From Aeromicrobium sp. (GTDB lineage: Bacteria; Actinomycetota; Actinomycetes; Propionibacteriales; Nocardioidaceae): DNA of 64,000 nt. The stretch covers positions 1-64,000 of the forward strand of contig NZ_JAGLCD010000011.1 of assembly GCF_023146395.1 (NCBI RefSeq), in the 5' to 3' direction. Positions 51,227 to 60,500 of the stretch are shown piece after piece. The notes beneath the pieces were generated by a model. That model was not told where the DNA came from, did no database searches, and saw nothing but the letters and a program-made list of their open reading frames with translations. Made by a program: the position numbers and the translations under genes. How positions within the stretch are numbered: position 1 is the stretch's first letter; each line of letters starts with the position of its first letter.

Positions 51227-52012
51227 GTGGACACATTCACCACGAACGGCGCGACGCTGGCGTTCGACGTCGACGGCACCGAGGGACCCCTGGTGGTGCA
51301 GCTGCACGGCCTGACCTCGAGCCGTGAGCGTGACCGACAGCTCGGGCTCGACCTGTCGCGGGCGCTGCGCGGGCACCGGATCCTGCGCTACGACGCTCGG
51401 GGGCACGGTGAGTCCACCGGCACCGCTGATCCCGTGAAGTACCAGTGGGACCGGCTGGCGGTCGACCTGCTCGCGCTGCTCGACCACGTGGCCCCGGGCG
51501 AGACGGTTCACGCCGTCGGCCCGTCGATGGGTACCGGCACGATGCTGCATGCCGCGACGCGGGAGCCGGGACGCTTCGCGAGCCTGACCCTGGTGACCCC
51601 GCCGACCGCGGGCCGGACCCGGCGCCAGCAGGCCGAGACATACCGCGCGAACGCCGACCTCGTGGAGCGGGAGGGCATCGGCGCGTTCCACGCGCTCGAC
51701 GTCGAGTCGCCCGCGGTGCCGGCGATGGGCCACGCGCCCGAGACCGCACCGACCGTGCCGGAGGCCCTGCTGCCGTCGGTGCTGCGCGGGGCCGCCGCGA
51801 GCGACCTGCCCCACCGCAAGCTCGTCGTCCGCCTCCAGGTGCCGACTTTGGTGCTGGCCTGGACGGGGGACCGCACCCACCCCATGACGACCGCGAACCG
51901 GCTGCACCGGATGATCCATGGCAGCCGGCTCGAGGTCGCGCGCACCCCGTACGGGATCGTGGCCTGGCCCGGCCTGTTCGCCGAGCACGTCGTCACGTCG
52001 AAGCGCGCCTGA
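51227..52012 (+). CDS. Alpha/beta hydrolase
   Basis: The 261-residue protein has VVQLHGLTSS (oxyanion region), DARGHGEST, the nucleophile elbow GPSMG and LVLAWTGDRTHP (acid). The usual His after the last strand is not obvious: the expected GH is replaced by GI in TPYGIVAWPGLFAEHV, with His a few residues later. Substrate is unknown. The GTG at 51227 has GAGG four bases upstream; upstream in-frame ATGs (51158, 51176) are possible but add low-complexity residues. It converges on the choice-of-anchor gene with a hairpin between them. Confidence 0.78.
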   Translation: MDTFTTNGATLAFDVDGTEGPLVVQLHGLTSSRERDRQLGLDLSRALRGHRILRYDARGHGESTGTADPVKYQWDRLAVDLLALLDHVAPGETVHAVGPSMGTGTMLHAATREPGRFASLTLVTPPTAGRTRRQQAETYRANADLVEREGIGAFHALDVESPAVPAMGHAPETAPTVPEALLPSVLRGAAASDLPHRKLVVRLQVPTLVLAWTGDRTHPMTTANRLHRMIHGSRLEVARTPYGIVAWPGLFAEHVVTSKRA

Positions 52013-52013
52013 G

Positions 52014-52061
52014 GCACGTCGCCCCGCGTCGCGGATCCTCCCGCGGCGCAGGGCGACGTGC
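52014..52061. terminator. Bidirectional hairpin terminator
   Basis: GCACGTCGCCC (52014-52024) pairs with GGGCGACGTGC (52051-52061) around an inner GC-rich stem. It lies between the convergent hydrolase and surface-protein genes. Confidence 0.75.
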
Positions 52062-52065
52062 AGTC

Positions 52066-54399
52066 TCACGACGACAGCTGGTCGAACCGGTAGAGGAAGG
52101 CCGCCATCTGCTCGCGCAGGACCGACTCCGACCCCCGGAACGTCGGCGCTTCGCCTCGCTCGAGGTAGCCGGTCGTGATGTCAGTCATCGCGAGCCACTC
52201 GATCTCGTCGAAGAACGTGGCGGTCGTCGGTACGTCGCTGAAGGTCGGACCGTCCTCGTCGACGAAGTCGCTGCCCGCCGTGCGGTAGAGGAAGGCGGCC
52301 ATCTGCTCGCGCAGGACTGGCTGCGACGGCCGGAACGTCGTGGTGCCGTCGGCCTCGGCGTACCCCGTCGTGACGCCCTGGTCGGCGAGCCACGTGATCT
52401 CGCGGTAGAACGTGTGCGTCGGAGCAACGTCGGTGAACGGCGACACCGCAGGCGCCTCCCACGTCGGCTGCCCGGCGAAGCGGTAGAGGAAGGCGGCCAT
52501 CTGCTCACGCAGGACTGGCTGCGACGGCCGGAACGTCGTGGTGCCGTCGGCCTCGGCGTACCCGGTCGTGATGCCTCGGCCGGCCAGCCACGAGATCTCC
52601 GAGAAGAAGACGTGCGTCGAAGTCACGTCCGTGAACGGCGCGGGCTCAGGCTCGACGAGGTCGGTCACCCCGAAGAACGTCGTGGTGCCCGAGACCTCGT
52701 TGCCGACGATCACGAGCGCCTCGCCCGTGGGGGAGTCGGTCGCGCTCACGAACGTGAGCCCCTCGGGCCCGAGGTCTCCGGCCGAGGCCAGGAATGCGGC
52801 CGGGTCGGCAGCCTCCTCGATGCCGTCCTCGACCGAGACCGCGAAGTCGCGGTTGTTGACGTACGTGACGTACTCGGCGTTCGCGGGGTCGGAGATGTCG
52901 TAGACCATGACGCCGCCGACCCGCTCCAGGCCGATGAACGCGTAGGTGCGGCCGCCGACGGTGCCGATCGTGAGGTTCTCGGGCTCGGGGCCCTTGTCGT
53001 CGCTGCGGCCCTCGAAGTTCGACTCGGAGTGGTTCGAGTTGAAGTAGTTCGGGACCACGCGGGCCACGGTCTGCTCGAAGTCGTCGCCGGAGTCGAACAC
53101 CTGGGTGCCGTCGGTCGTCCAGATCGAGAAGGAGCGCGAGCCGAAGGAGTACAGCTCGTCGAAGCACGTGCCCGCCTCGTTCAGGCCGGAGGCCGTCGAG
53201 ACGTTGAGCCGGCCCAGCGCGGCGTCGCCGCGGAGCTCGGCGAGCGGGGAGTCCTCGCAGATCGGCGGGACGCCACCCTTGCCGAGGTCCTTGACGCGCG
53301 ACGGCTCCTCGTAGTCGCCCCACTCACGGGCATCGCCCTCGTTCGCGGTGACGAGATAGGTCGAGCCGCTGGCCTGGTAGGCGTTGATGCCGTCGGGCAT
53401 GTACAGGCCCTTGACCGGCCACTCGCCGATCTTGATCTCGGGGCCCTTCGAGGCGCTGTCGCGGTCCGAGGGGTCGAAACCCTGGCCGGGGACGCTGTGG
53501 TCCTTCGCGCCGAGCGGCCAGATGTCGGTGACGGTCGCGGTGGCGAGGTCGACCACGGCGACCGCGTTGGCCTCCTGCAGGACCGCGTAGGCCGTCGTGC
53601 CGTCCGGGGCGATCGCGACGTACTCGGGCTCGAGATTCCGCGAGACGGGGTTGCCCTCCTCCGGCGTCGGGCCGAAGATCCGCACGGCCGGGTCGAGGGT
53701 CCGGCTGCCGTCGGCCTCGAACTCGTGGAACGTGGCGGTGCGCACGGCCTCCTGCGTGGGGGCCGCGACCGTCGCCGGAAGGTCGACGACGCCGACCGAC
53801 CCCTCCGGGTCGAGGCTGAAGTCGTCGGCCGGCTCGCCCTCGTTGGCCACGACCGCGCGGGTCCCGTCCGGCGTCACGGCCACCATGTCGGGCAGTGCGC
53901 CGACCTGGACGGTGCCGAGGATCTCGAGCGACGCCGCATCGGCGAACAGCAGCCAGCCGGCGTCGGTCTTGGTGGGGGCCTCGATCGCGGCGACGACCAG
54001 GCCGTCGGGGCGGATCGCGACGGAGTTCGCGACGGCGCCCTCGCCGATCGCTGCCGCGTCGGAGGCGACGATCGCGCCGACCAGGGTCGGTGCCGTGGGG
54101 TCGGCGGCGTCCAGCACGTCGATCTCGCCCGACTCGGCGTTGACCACGAACGTGCGCTGTGTCGCGGCGTGGAACGTCACGATCTCGGCGGCACTGGCGT
54201 CGAAGACGTTGGTGCGGAACGTGCCGAGGACGTCGAGGGCCAGCGTGGCCTCGTCGGCGGAGTCGCGGTGGACGGTGTCGGCGGCCTGGGCCGGGCCCAG
54301 CAGCGTCAGCGGCGCCAGGAGCGCCGAGGTGGTCAGGACGACGCCCAGGGAGCGTCGGAGCCGGCGAGAGGTCGCGGGCCGGGTGGGGGAGGAAGGCAT
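52066..54399 (-). CDS. Secreted choice-of-anchor-I-type beta-propeller protein with three SLH repeats
   Basis: The 777-residue exported protein has a signal peptide (1-39, ending AQA before AD). Residues about 45-585 form repeated beta strands with DGTRAVVANEGEP, YEEP and PEYVAIAPDGTTAYAVLQEANAVAVVDL, typical of the choice-of-anchor I (phytase-like/alkaline-phosphatase-like) propeller family. Residues about 590-777 are three SLH-like units ending LREQMAAFLYR. Two of them are nearly identical in DNA (52282-52372 and 52480-52570), showing a recent 66-residue duplication. The protein probably sits on the cell surface. Enzymatic activity is not established. Confidence 0.82.
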   Translation of the reverse strand: MPSSPTRPATSRRLRRSLGVVLTTSALLAPLTLLGPAQAADTVHRDSADEATLALDVLGTFRTNVFDASAAEIVTFHAATQRTFVVNAESGEIDVLDAADPTAPTLVGAIVASDAAAIGEGAVANSVAIRPDGLVVAAIEAPTKTDAGWLLFADAASLEILGTVQVGALPDMVAVTPDGTRAVVANEGEPADDFSLDPEGSVGVVDLPATVAAPTQEAVRTATFHEFEADGSRTLDPAVRIFGPTPEEGNPVSRNLEPEYVAIAPDGTTAYAVLQEANAVAVVDLATATVTDIWPLGAKDHSVPGQGFDPSDRDSASKGPEIKIGEWPVKGLYMPDGINAYQASGSTYLVTANEGDAREWGDYEEPSRVKDLGKGGVPPICEDSPLAELRGDAALGRLNVSTASGLNEAGTCFDELYSFGSRSFSIWTTDGTQVFDSGDDFEQTVARVVPNYFNSNHSESNFEGRSDDKGPEPENLTIGTVGGRTYAFIGLERVGGVMVYDISDPANAEYVTYVNNRDFAVSVEDGIEEAADPAAFLASAGDLGPEGLTFVSATDSPTGEALVIVGNEVSGTTTFFGVTDLVEPEPAPFTDVTSTHVFFSEISWLAGRGITTGYAEADGTTTFRPSQPVLREQMAAFLYRFAGQPTWEAPAVSPFTDVAPTHTFYREITWLADQGVTTGYAEADGTTTFRPSQPVLREQMAAFLYRTAGSDFVDEDGPTFSDVPTTATFFDEIEWLAMTDITTGYLERGEAPTFRGSESVLREQMAAFLYRFDQLSS
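52282..52372. repeat. Intragenic 91-base repeat, copy A
   Basis: Matches 52480-52570 with only 2 mismatches by eye and an offset of 198 bases, equal to one 66-residue SLH unit. Confidence 0.85.
52480..52570. repeat. Intragenic 91-base repeat, copy B
   Basis: Second copy of the repeat at 52282-52372, in frame in the SLH region. Confidence 0.85.
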
Positions 54400-54523
54400 G
54401 GCCGGGAACGTAGGCAGGCCCGGTGACGCGATGGTGGACCTCAGGTGACTCCCAGGTGGCCCGGCGGCAGTGGGGCCGTCCGGGCTACACGAGCCTGGCC
54501 CGAGAGGACCAGGCCCAGGAAGA

Positions 54524-55135
54524 TCAGGCCCAGAGGGTCGTGCCGAACTGGAACCAGATCAGGGTCGCGATGACGACGTACCAGAGCGCCACGATCAGGA
54601 CGCGCCAGTCGTTGACGAAACGGGTGAGTGCCGACTCGGGCCGGTACTCGATCAGGACCTGGCCGATCGAGACCACGAACATCGGGATCATCATGAGCCA
54701 CACGACGATGCAGTAGGGGCAGAGCACCTGGATGTCGTAGATGCTCTGGCTCTGCAGCCACGTGACGAAGCCGATGCCGAACGTGACGCCGATCGCGATA
54801 CCGCCCCAGAACCACCGGGGGAGGATGACGCGCGAGACCAGCAGCACGCCGAGCAGCACGACCATCGTAAAGCCGACGATGCCCATGAGCGGGTTCGGGA
54901 AGCCGAACACCGAGGCTTGCCACTGGTTGACGACGCCCCCACAGCTCACGAAGGCGCTGAGGTCGCAGGCCAGGGCCTCCTGCGGGTTCTCCAGCAGGTT
55001 GACCTTCTCGATCGTGAGGATCAAGGCCGAGGCGAGCGCGATGCCACCGGTCACGATCAGGAAGGCCCCGTAGCCGCGCAGGCCCTCGCGGAGCTCGGTG
55101 GAGCGGGGCTGGGTCGGAGTGTCGGTCGCGGTCAC
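54524..55135 (-). CDS. Vitamin K epoxide reductase (VKOR) family protein
   Basis: The 203-residue membrane protein has about five helices, the active CPYC pair (Cys139 and Cys142) and the loop pair Cys57 (ALACDLS) and Cys65 (VSCGGV). VKOR proteins reoxidise thiol-disulfide partners using quinone, so it probably drives disulfide formation for exported proteins. No DsbA-like partner is in the window. GTG 55135 follows TAGACT by 6 bases. It diverges from the monooxygenase gene across nested palindromes. Confidence 0.9.
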   Translation of the reverse strand: MTATDTPTQPRSTELREGLRGYGAFLIVTGGIALASALILTIEKVNLLENPQEALACDLSAFVSCGGVVNQWQASVFGFPNPLMGIVGFTMVVLLGVLLVSRVILPRWFWGGIAIGVTFGIGFVTWLQSQSIYDIQVLCPYCIVVWLMMIPMFVVSIGQVLIEYRPESALTRFVNDWRVLIVALWYVVIATLIWFQFGTTLWA

Positions 55136-55141
55136 GGCGAC

Positions 55142-55147
55142 AGTCTA
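55142..55147 (-). promoter_or_regulatory. Leaderless -10 box of the VKOR gene
   Basis: TAGACT on the minus strand, 6 bases from GTG 55135. Confidence 0.6.
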
Positions 55148-55157
55148 GGCAGAAACG

Positions 55158-55203
55158 GTGACACCCCGACGTACCATCGGTATGGTGACATCGGTAGTGT
55201 CAC
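55158..55203. promoter_or_regulatory. Nested inverted repeats, probable operator of the monooxygenase gene
   Basis: ACCAT-CGGT-ATGGT (55173-55186) and GTGACA-N7-TGTCAC (55185-55203) are both perfect inverted repeats, and an extra GTGACA lies at 55158-55163. TATGGT (55181-55186) inside them could be the -10 element of the plus-strand gene. A TetR/FadR-like regulator may bind here. Confidence 0.55.
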
Positions 55204-55222
55204 ATCGAACTGGGAGCCGCTC

Positions 55223-56710
55223 ATGAGTACCGACCACGTCGACGTGCTGATCGTCGGAGCCGGCCTCTCCGGGATCGGCGCGGCCCACCGGCTGCGCGAG
55301 ATCTCGCCGACCTCGACCTTCACGATCCTGGAGGCGCGCGACCACATCGGCGGCACGTGGGACCTCTTCCGCTACCCGGGCATCCGCTCCGACAGCGACA
55401 TGTACACCCTGAGCTACCCGTTTCGGCCGTGGACCAACCGCAACTCGATCGCCGACGGAGCCGAGATCCGTCAGTACATCCAGGACACGGCCGAGGCCGA
55501 CGGCGTCGTGCCACACATCCGCTTCGGGCACCGCGTCACCCGGGTCAGCTGGTCCAGCGACGACGCCCGGTGGACCGTCACCGCGACGACGGCCGACGGA
55601 GCGAACGGTCCGGGCACCGTGACGATGACGGCCTCCTTCGTGTACTTCTGCAGCGGGTACTACTCCTACGACACCGGCTACACGCCGGAGTTTCCCGGGC
55701 TGGAGGCGTTCTCGGGCACTGTCGTGCACCCGCAGTTCTGGCCCGAGGACCTCGACGTCAGCGGCCAGCGCGTCGTCGTGATCGGGTCCGGGGCCACGGC
55801 CGTCACGCTGCTGCCGTCCCTGGCCGACCAGACCGCGCACATCACGATGCTGCAGCGTTCGCCGACGTTCATCACGAGCCTGCCGCAGGTCGATCCGCTG
55901 GCCGGCCTGACCCAGAAGCTCCTGCCCGCGGGGCTCGCGCACCGGCTCAACCGGTTCCGCAACGCCTCGGTCGCGGTGGGCTTCTACGAGTTCTGCCAGC
56001 GATTCCCCCGACTCGCCCGTCGGATCCTGCTGGCCCGGGCACGTCGTGCGGTGCCGGAGGGATTCGACGTCGACACGCACCTGAACCCGAGCTACGACCC
56101 GTGGGACCAGCGGCTCTGCGTCGTGCCCAACGGCGACCTCTACCGCGCCCTGCGCCGGGGCAAGGCCGACATCGTCACCGGTCACATCGCGACGTTCACC
56201 GACGGCGGCATCGAGCTGACCGACGGCCGGCACCTGGACGCCGACGTCGTCGTGACGGCCACGGGCCTGCAGCTGGTGAACTTCGGCACGGCCGAGGTGG
56301 AGGTCGACGGCCAGGTCCTGGACCCGCACGACCTCTACACCTACAAGGGCCTGATGTTCAGCGGGGTGCCCAACCTCGCCTGGTGCGTGGGCTACACGAA
56401 CGCCTCGTGGACCCTGCGCGCCGATCTGACCTCCCAGTACGTGGCGCGCTTCGTCGAGCACCTGCGGGCCACGGGCCGCCGGTTCGGCGCCCCGCACCCC
56501 GACGGACCGGGAGGCGAGGAGCGTCCGCTCCTGGACCTGACGTCGGGCTACGTGCAGCGCGTGGCCCAGCAGATGCCCCAGCAGGGCTCGAGCCGGCCGT
56601 GGACGATCCGTCAGAACTGGTGGCTCGACTCGATCGACCACCGGCGCACCGATCTCGACGAGGCGATGATCTGGGACGTCGCGCCGGCGAAGGCGCCGAC
56701 CGCGGTCTGA
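55223..56710 (+). CDS. Flavin-binding monooxygenase, Baeyer-Villiger/EthA-like
   Basis: The 495-residue flavoprotein has FAD motif IVGAGLSGIG, NADPH motif VVIGSGATAV and the BVMO fingerprint FSGTVVHPQFWP (FxGxxxHxxxW-P). The early RYPGIRSDSDMYTLSY block is also typical of EthA-like enzymes. It probably oxidises a ketone or thioether with NADPH and oxygen; the substrate is unknown. The ATG at 55223 follows GGGAG. It diverges from the VKOR gene and converges on nei with a 3-base gap. Confidence 0.9.
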   Translation: MSTDHVDVLIVGAGLSGIGAAHRLREISPTSTFTILEARDHIGGTWDLFRYPGIRSDSDMYTLSYPFRPWTNRNSIADGAEIRQYIQDTAEADGVVPHIRFGHRVTRVSWSSDDARWTVTATTADGANGPGTVTMTASFVYFCSGYYSYDTGYTPEFPGLEAFSGTVVHPQFWPEDLDVSGQRVVVIGSGATAVTLLPSLADQTAHITMLQRSPTFITSLPQVDPLAGLTQKLLPAGLAHRLNRFRNASVAVGFYEFCQRFPRLARRILLARARRAVPEGFDVDTHLNPSYDPWDQRLCVVPNGDLYRALRRGKADIVTGHIATFTDGGIELTDGRHLDADVVVTATGLQLVNFGTAEVEVDGQVLDPHDLYTYKGLMFSGVPNLAWCVGYTNASWTLRADLTSQYVARFVEHLRATGRRFGAPHPDGPGGEERPLLDLTSGYVQRVAQQMPQQGSSRPWTIRQNWWLDSIDHRRTDLDEAMIWDVAPAKAPTAV

Positions 56711-56713
56711 GGC

Positions 56714-57502
56714 TCAGCCGCGCACCGGCTGGCAGTGCGGGCACCAGAACGCGTTGCGTTCCTGCGTGGGCACGTCACCGAGATCGGCGGTCGCGATGCG
56801 GGTGCCGCACCGCCGGCAGGGCTTGCGCTCGCGGTGGAACACCCACCGCTCCTGGCCGGGGCGCGTGGTGCCGGTGAAGGTGCGCTGCCAGCGCGTGGAG
56901 TTGACGCGGATCATCTGCTGACCCCGTGAGACGAGCCGACGCAGGTCGGGCACCTCACCGACCGCGGTGGTGGGGTGGACCCCGAGCACGAAGAGCATCT
57001 CGTTGACGTACTCGGTGCCGAAGCCGGCGAGGTTGCGCTGGTCGAGCAGGGCCGTGAAGACCTGGCGGGTCGGTGCCGCCGCGAGCCGGGCCAGCGCCTC
57101 GTCGAGGTCCCAGTCGGCGCCCAGCAGATCGGGCCCGAGGTGGCCGACGACCGTGTGCTCGGCGTCGCGCGGCACGAGGTCGACCATGCCGAGCCAGAAT
57201 CCGACGGCCTGGCGATCGGCAGTCTCGAGCACGAGACGGGCCGAGTGCGCCGGCCGCTCCCACCTCGTGCCCAGTGGGTGCACGTGCCACACGCCTTCCA
57301 TCTTGAGGTGGGTGTGGATGGTCCACGGACCGACACGGGTGAGCAGGTGCTTGCCGCGACTGACCGTCTCGTCGACCACGAGGCCCGTGAGGTCGGCGGT
57401 GGCGTGCCGGGGAACCCGGAAGTCGGAGAGCGTCAGGACCTCTCCCGACAGGCCCCGGTGCAGCTTCGCCGCGGTGCGGAAGACGGTGTCACCTTCGGGC
57501 AT
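56714..57502 (-). CDS. nei: Endonuclease VIII/formamidopyrimidine-DNA glycosylase family (Nei)
   Basis: The 262-residue base-excision repair enzyme starts MPEGDTVFR: the catalytic Pro2 and Glu3 are present. The helix-two-turn-helix region is GVGPWTIH...GTEYVNEML and the zinc finger lies at the C-terminus (CRRC with CPHC). It excises oxidised bases and cuts the strand. It lies directly downstream of lhr with a 14-base overlap (lhr stop at 57489), the same pairing as Rv3296 and Rv3297. Confidence 0.93.
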   Translation of the reverse strand: MPEGDTVFRTAAKLHRGLSGEVLTLSDFRVPRHATADLTGLVVDETVSRGKHLLTRVGPWTIHTHLKMEGVWHVHPLGTRWERPAHSARLVLETADRQAVGFWLGMVDLVPRDAEHTVVGHLGPDLLGADWDLDEALARLAAAPTRQVFTALLDQRNLAGFGTEYVNEMLFVLGVHPTTAVGEVPDLRRLVSRGQQMIRVNSTRWQRTFTGTTRPGQERWVFHRERKPCRRCGTRIATADLGDVPTQERNAFWCPHCQPVRG

Positions 57503-60500
57503 CGAGCTGGAGTCCCTTCGGGTGCGCGCGGAAGCCAGCAGCGGCCATGGCCTCACCGAGGGCCGTGCCGCCCACGCTGCGGTCGTCGACTGTCTCAACG
57601 CGGAGCCGACCGACTCGGCCAGTGCGTCCGAGGTCGGCCAGGGCGGCTGCGGCCGCCGTGAGGCGGGCCGGATCGTCGGTGAAGGTGAGGATGCGCCGCG
57701 CGCCCCGTTCGACGTAGGCGACCAGGACGCCGTCGTGCAGCAGCACGAGTGAGCCGGCTCGACGCGACGGGCGGTGGGTGCTGTCGGCCGCGGCGAGCGT
57801 CGCGGGCCACTCCAGGGCGGCGCCGAAGGGCTGCGCGGGGTCGGTGGAGGCCAGGGCGTAGGCCGGACCGCTGGCCTCGTCGTCGGACTCGCGCACGTGG
57901 GAGCGGAGCACGTCGATCGTGGACGTGGCCGCGAACTGGGTGGCGCCGAGGCCCTCGACGAACATGCCGCGCAGGACGGCGCCGCGGTCCTCGGCCTCGC
58001 GCAGCACGCGGTACACCTCGGCGAACCCGCCGGGCACCTGTTCGGCCATGACCGCACCGCGGGTCAGGACGCCGTGGCGCGCGACGAGGACCTCGGCGCG
58101 GGTGACGGCGCGGCGCGTGGGGTCGACCGGGTCGTCCGGCAGGGCGAACCACCGACCGGCGAGCGCTGGCGGGGCGGCCGGTCGCAGGGCCCGGGTGTTG
58201 AGGCGGCGGGGTCGGCTCGTGGGCCTGGCGCTCCGGGCGGCGCGGACACCCACACGCGACCGGACCGGCGCGAACGAGTCGTTCGAGACCAGGCCCGCCC
58301 ACGCGAGCTCCCAGATGACGTCGGCCGCGCGGGAGTCGGGGTCGTCCAGGCCCGGGACGAGCTCGGTGAACCGGAACGCCCCGCCGGCTCGGAGCTGGGC
58401 GAGCAGCTCGTGGTGCAGGTCGGTGAGCTCGATCTCGATCGGGTCCTGCAGGCCGGCGAGGTCGGCCGGGAGCAGCCGGAGCCAACCGTCGGACCTGCCC
58501 AAGGTGCCGGCACCGATCCAGACGACCTCGCCCTCGGCCAGGAGGGTGTCGAGCATCGCGGGGGAGTAGTCGCCGACGCGGGCAGGCAGCACGACCGACT
58601 CCCAGGCGCTGGCCGGGAGCGCGACTCCCGCGAGCTGGTCGATCGTGTCGAGCAGGCCGGTCTCGCCGCGGCGGCGTCGGTCGAGTGCGTGCCACCCCGG
58701 CAGGAAGCGCACGAGCGTGCCGGCGTCGACCGGCTCGACCTGACGGCGGGCGGCGGCCAGGCTGCGCCGGCGCAGGCGGCGCAGGACTTCCGCGTCGACC
58801 CACTCGGTGCGGTCGTGGGTGGCGGTGCTGGAGTCGGCGTCGGTGCGGAACTCGCCCTCGACGAGTCGCCCGTCGGCGGTGAGTCGGCGCAGGACGTCGC
58901 GCACGGGTCCGACCCCGAGTCCCCAGCGGCTTGCGAGCCCGGAGGCGGAGAAGGGTCCGTGCGTGCGGGCGTGCCGCGAGACGAGGTCGCCGAGCGCGTC
59001 GGCGGGCGACTCCAGGTGCGCTGCGGGGACGCCGAGCGGGAGCGACACCCCGAGCGCGTCTCGCAGGCGGCCGGCGTCCTCGACGACGGCCCACATGGGC
59101 CGGCCCCCGACGTTGACCTCGATCAGGCGGCGGGCCTCCTGCAGGTCGGCGAGCCAGGCGGCCGACGCGTCGGGTTCGGTTGACCGCTGCTGCACCTCGG
59201 AGGTGGGGATCGGCCCGAGGCGTCGTACCAGGTCGGCCACCTGCTCGGCGTCGCGGGCCCGGAAGTCGGCAGCGGTGCGCTGCAGCTCGGCCTCGACGTC
59301 GCGCACGACGTCGGGGTCGAGGAGGTCGCGCAGCTCGGCGCGGCCGAGCAGCTCGGCGAGCAGCCCGGAGTCGAGGGAGAGTGCGGCGGCCCGGCGCTCG
59401 GCCAGAGGAGCGTCGCCCTCGTACAGGAAGGCCGCGACGTAGCCGAACACGAGGTTCTGGGCGAAGGGCGAGGCCTGGTCGGTCGTGACCTCGACGACGG
59501 CGACGGTGCGGTCGTCGATGCCGCGCATGAGCCGGCTCAGGGCGGGCAGGTCGTAGACGTCCTGCAGGCACTCGCGGGCCGTCTCGAGCAGGATCGGGAA
59601 CTCCGGGTGGCGGCGGGCGACCTCGAGCAGCTGTGAGCCACGCTGACGCTGCTGCCACAGCGGTGCGCGTGAGCCAGGGTTGCGGCGCGGCAGCAGCAGG
59701 GCGCGGGCCGCGCACTCGCGGAAGCGCGCGGCGAACAGGGCCGAGCCGCCGACCTCGGTCGTGACGATGCGCTCGAGCTCGTCGGGGTCGAAGGCGAACA
59801 GCTCCGCGAGCGCCGGGGCGGCGTCGCCGTCGAAGTCGGGCAGTCGCGCCACGATGCCGTCGTCGGAGGCGACCACGGCGCCGTCGAGGTCGTACCGATC
59901 GCGGATGCGGGCCGCCACCGCCAGGGCCCACGGGGCATGGACGCGACGCCCGTACGGCGAGTGGAGCACGACGCGCCAGTCGCCCAGCTCGTCGCGGAAC
60001 GACTCGACGACGAGGGTGCGGTCAGTGGGCACGACGCCCGTGGCAGCCCGCTGCTCCGCCAGATAGGCATCGAGATTGCGGGTCGCGCGGTCGTCGAGCA
60101 GCGAGGGGGTGTCGTCATCCGCCCGGGGCCCGGAACCCCCGCCGGTGTCTTCGTCCGCCCGGGGCCCGGAACCCCCGCCGGGCGTGCGCTCGCGCACGGC
60201 GGCGCCGATCGCCTGGCCCAGCTCGGCGGAACGACCGGCGGCGTCGCCCTTCCAGAACGGCAGGCGGGCGGGCAGGCCCGGCGCCGGGACCACGATGACG
60301 CGGTCGTGCGTGATCTCCTGCACGCGCCAGCTCGTGGCGCCGAGCGAGATGACGTCGTGCAGACGCGTCTCGTAGACCATCTCCTCGTCGAGCTCCCCGA
60401 CGCGCCGCGGAGCCGGGCGGCTGGAGGTGGACTCCTCGTCGACCGGGAGGACCACCGAGAACATGCCGCGATCGGGGATCGTGCCGCCGTTGGTGACGGC

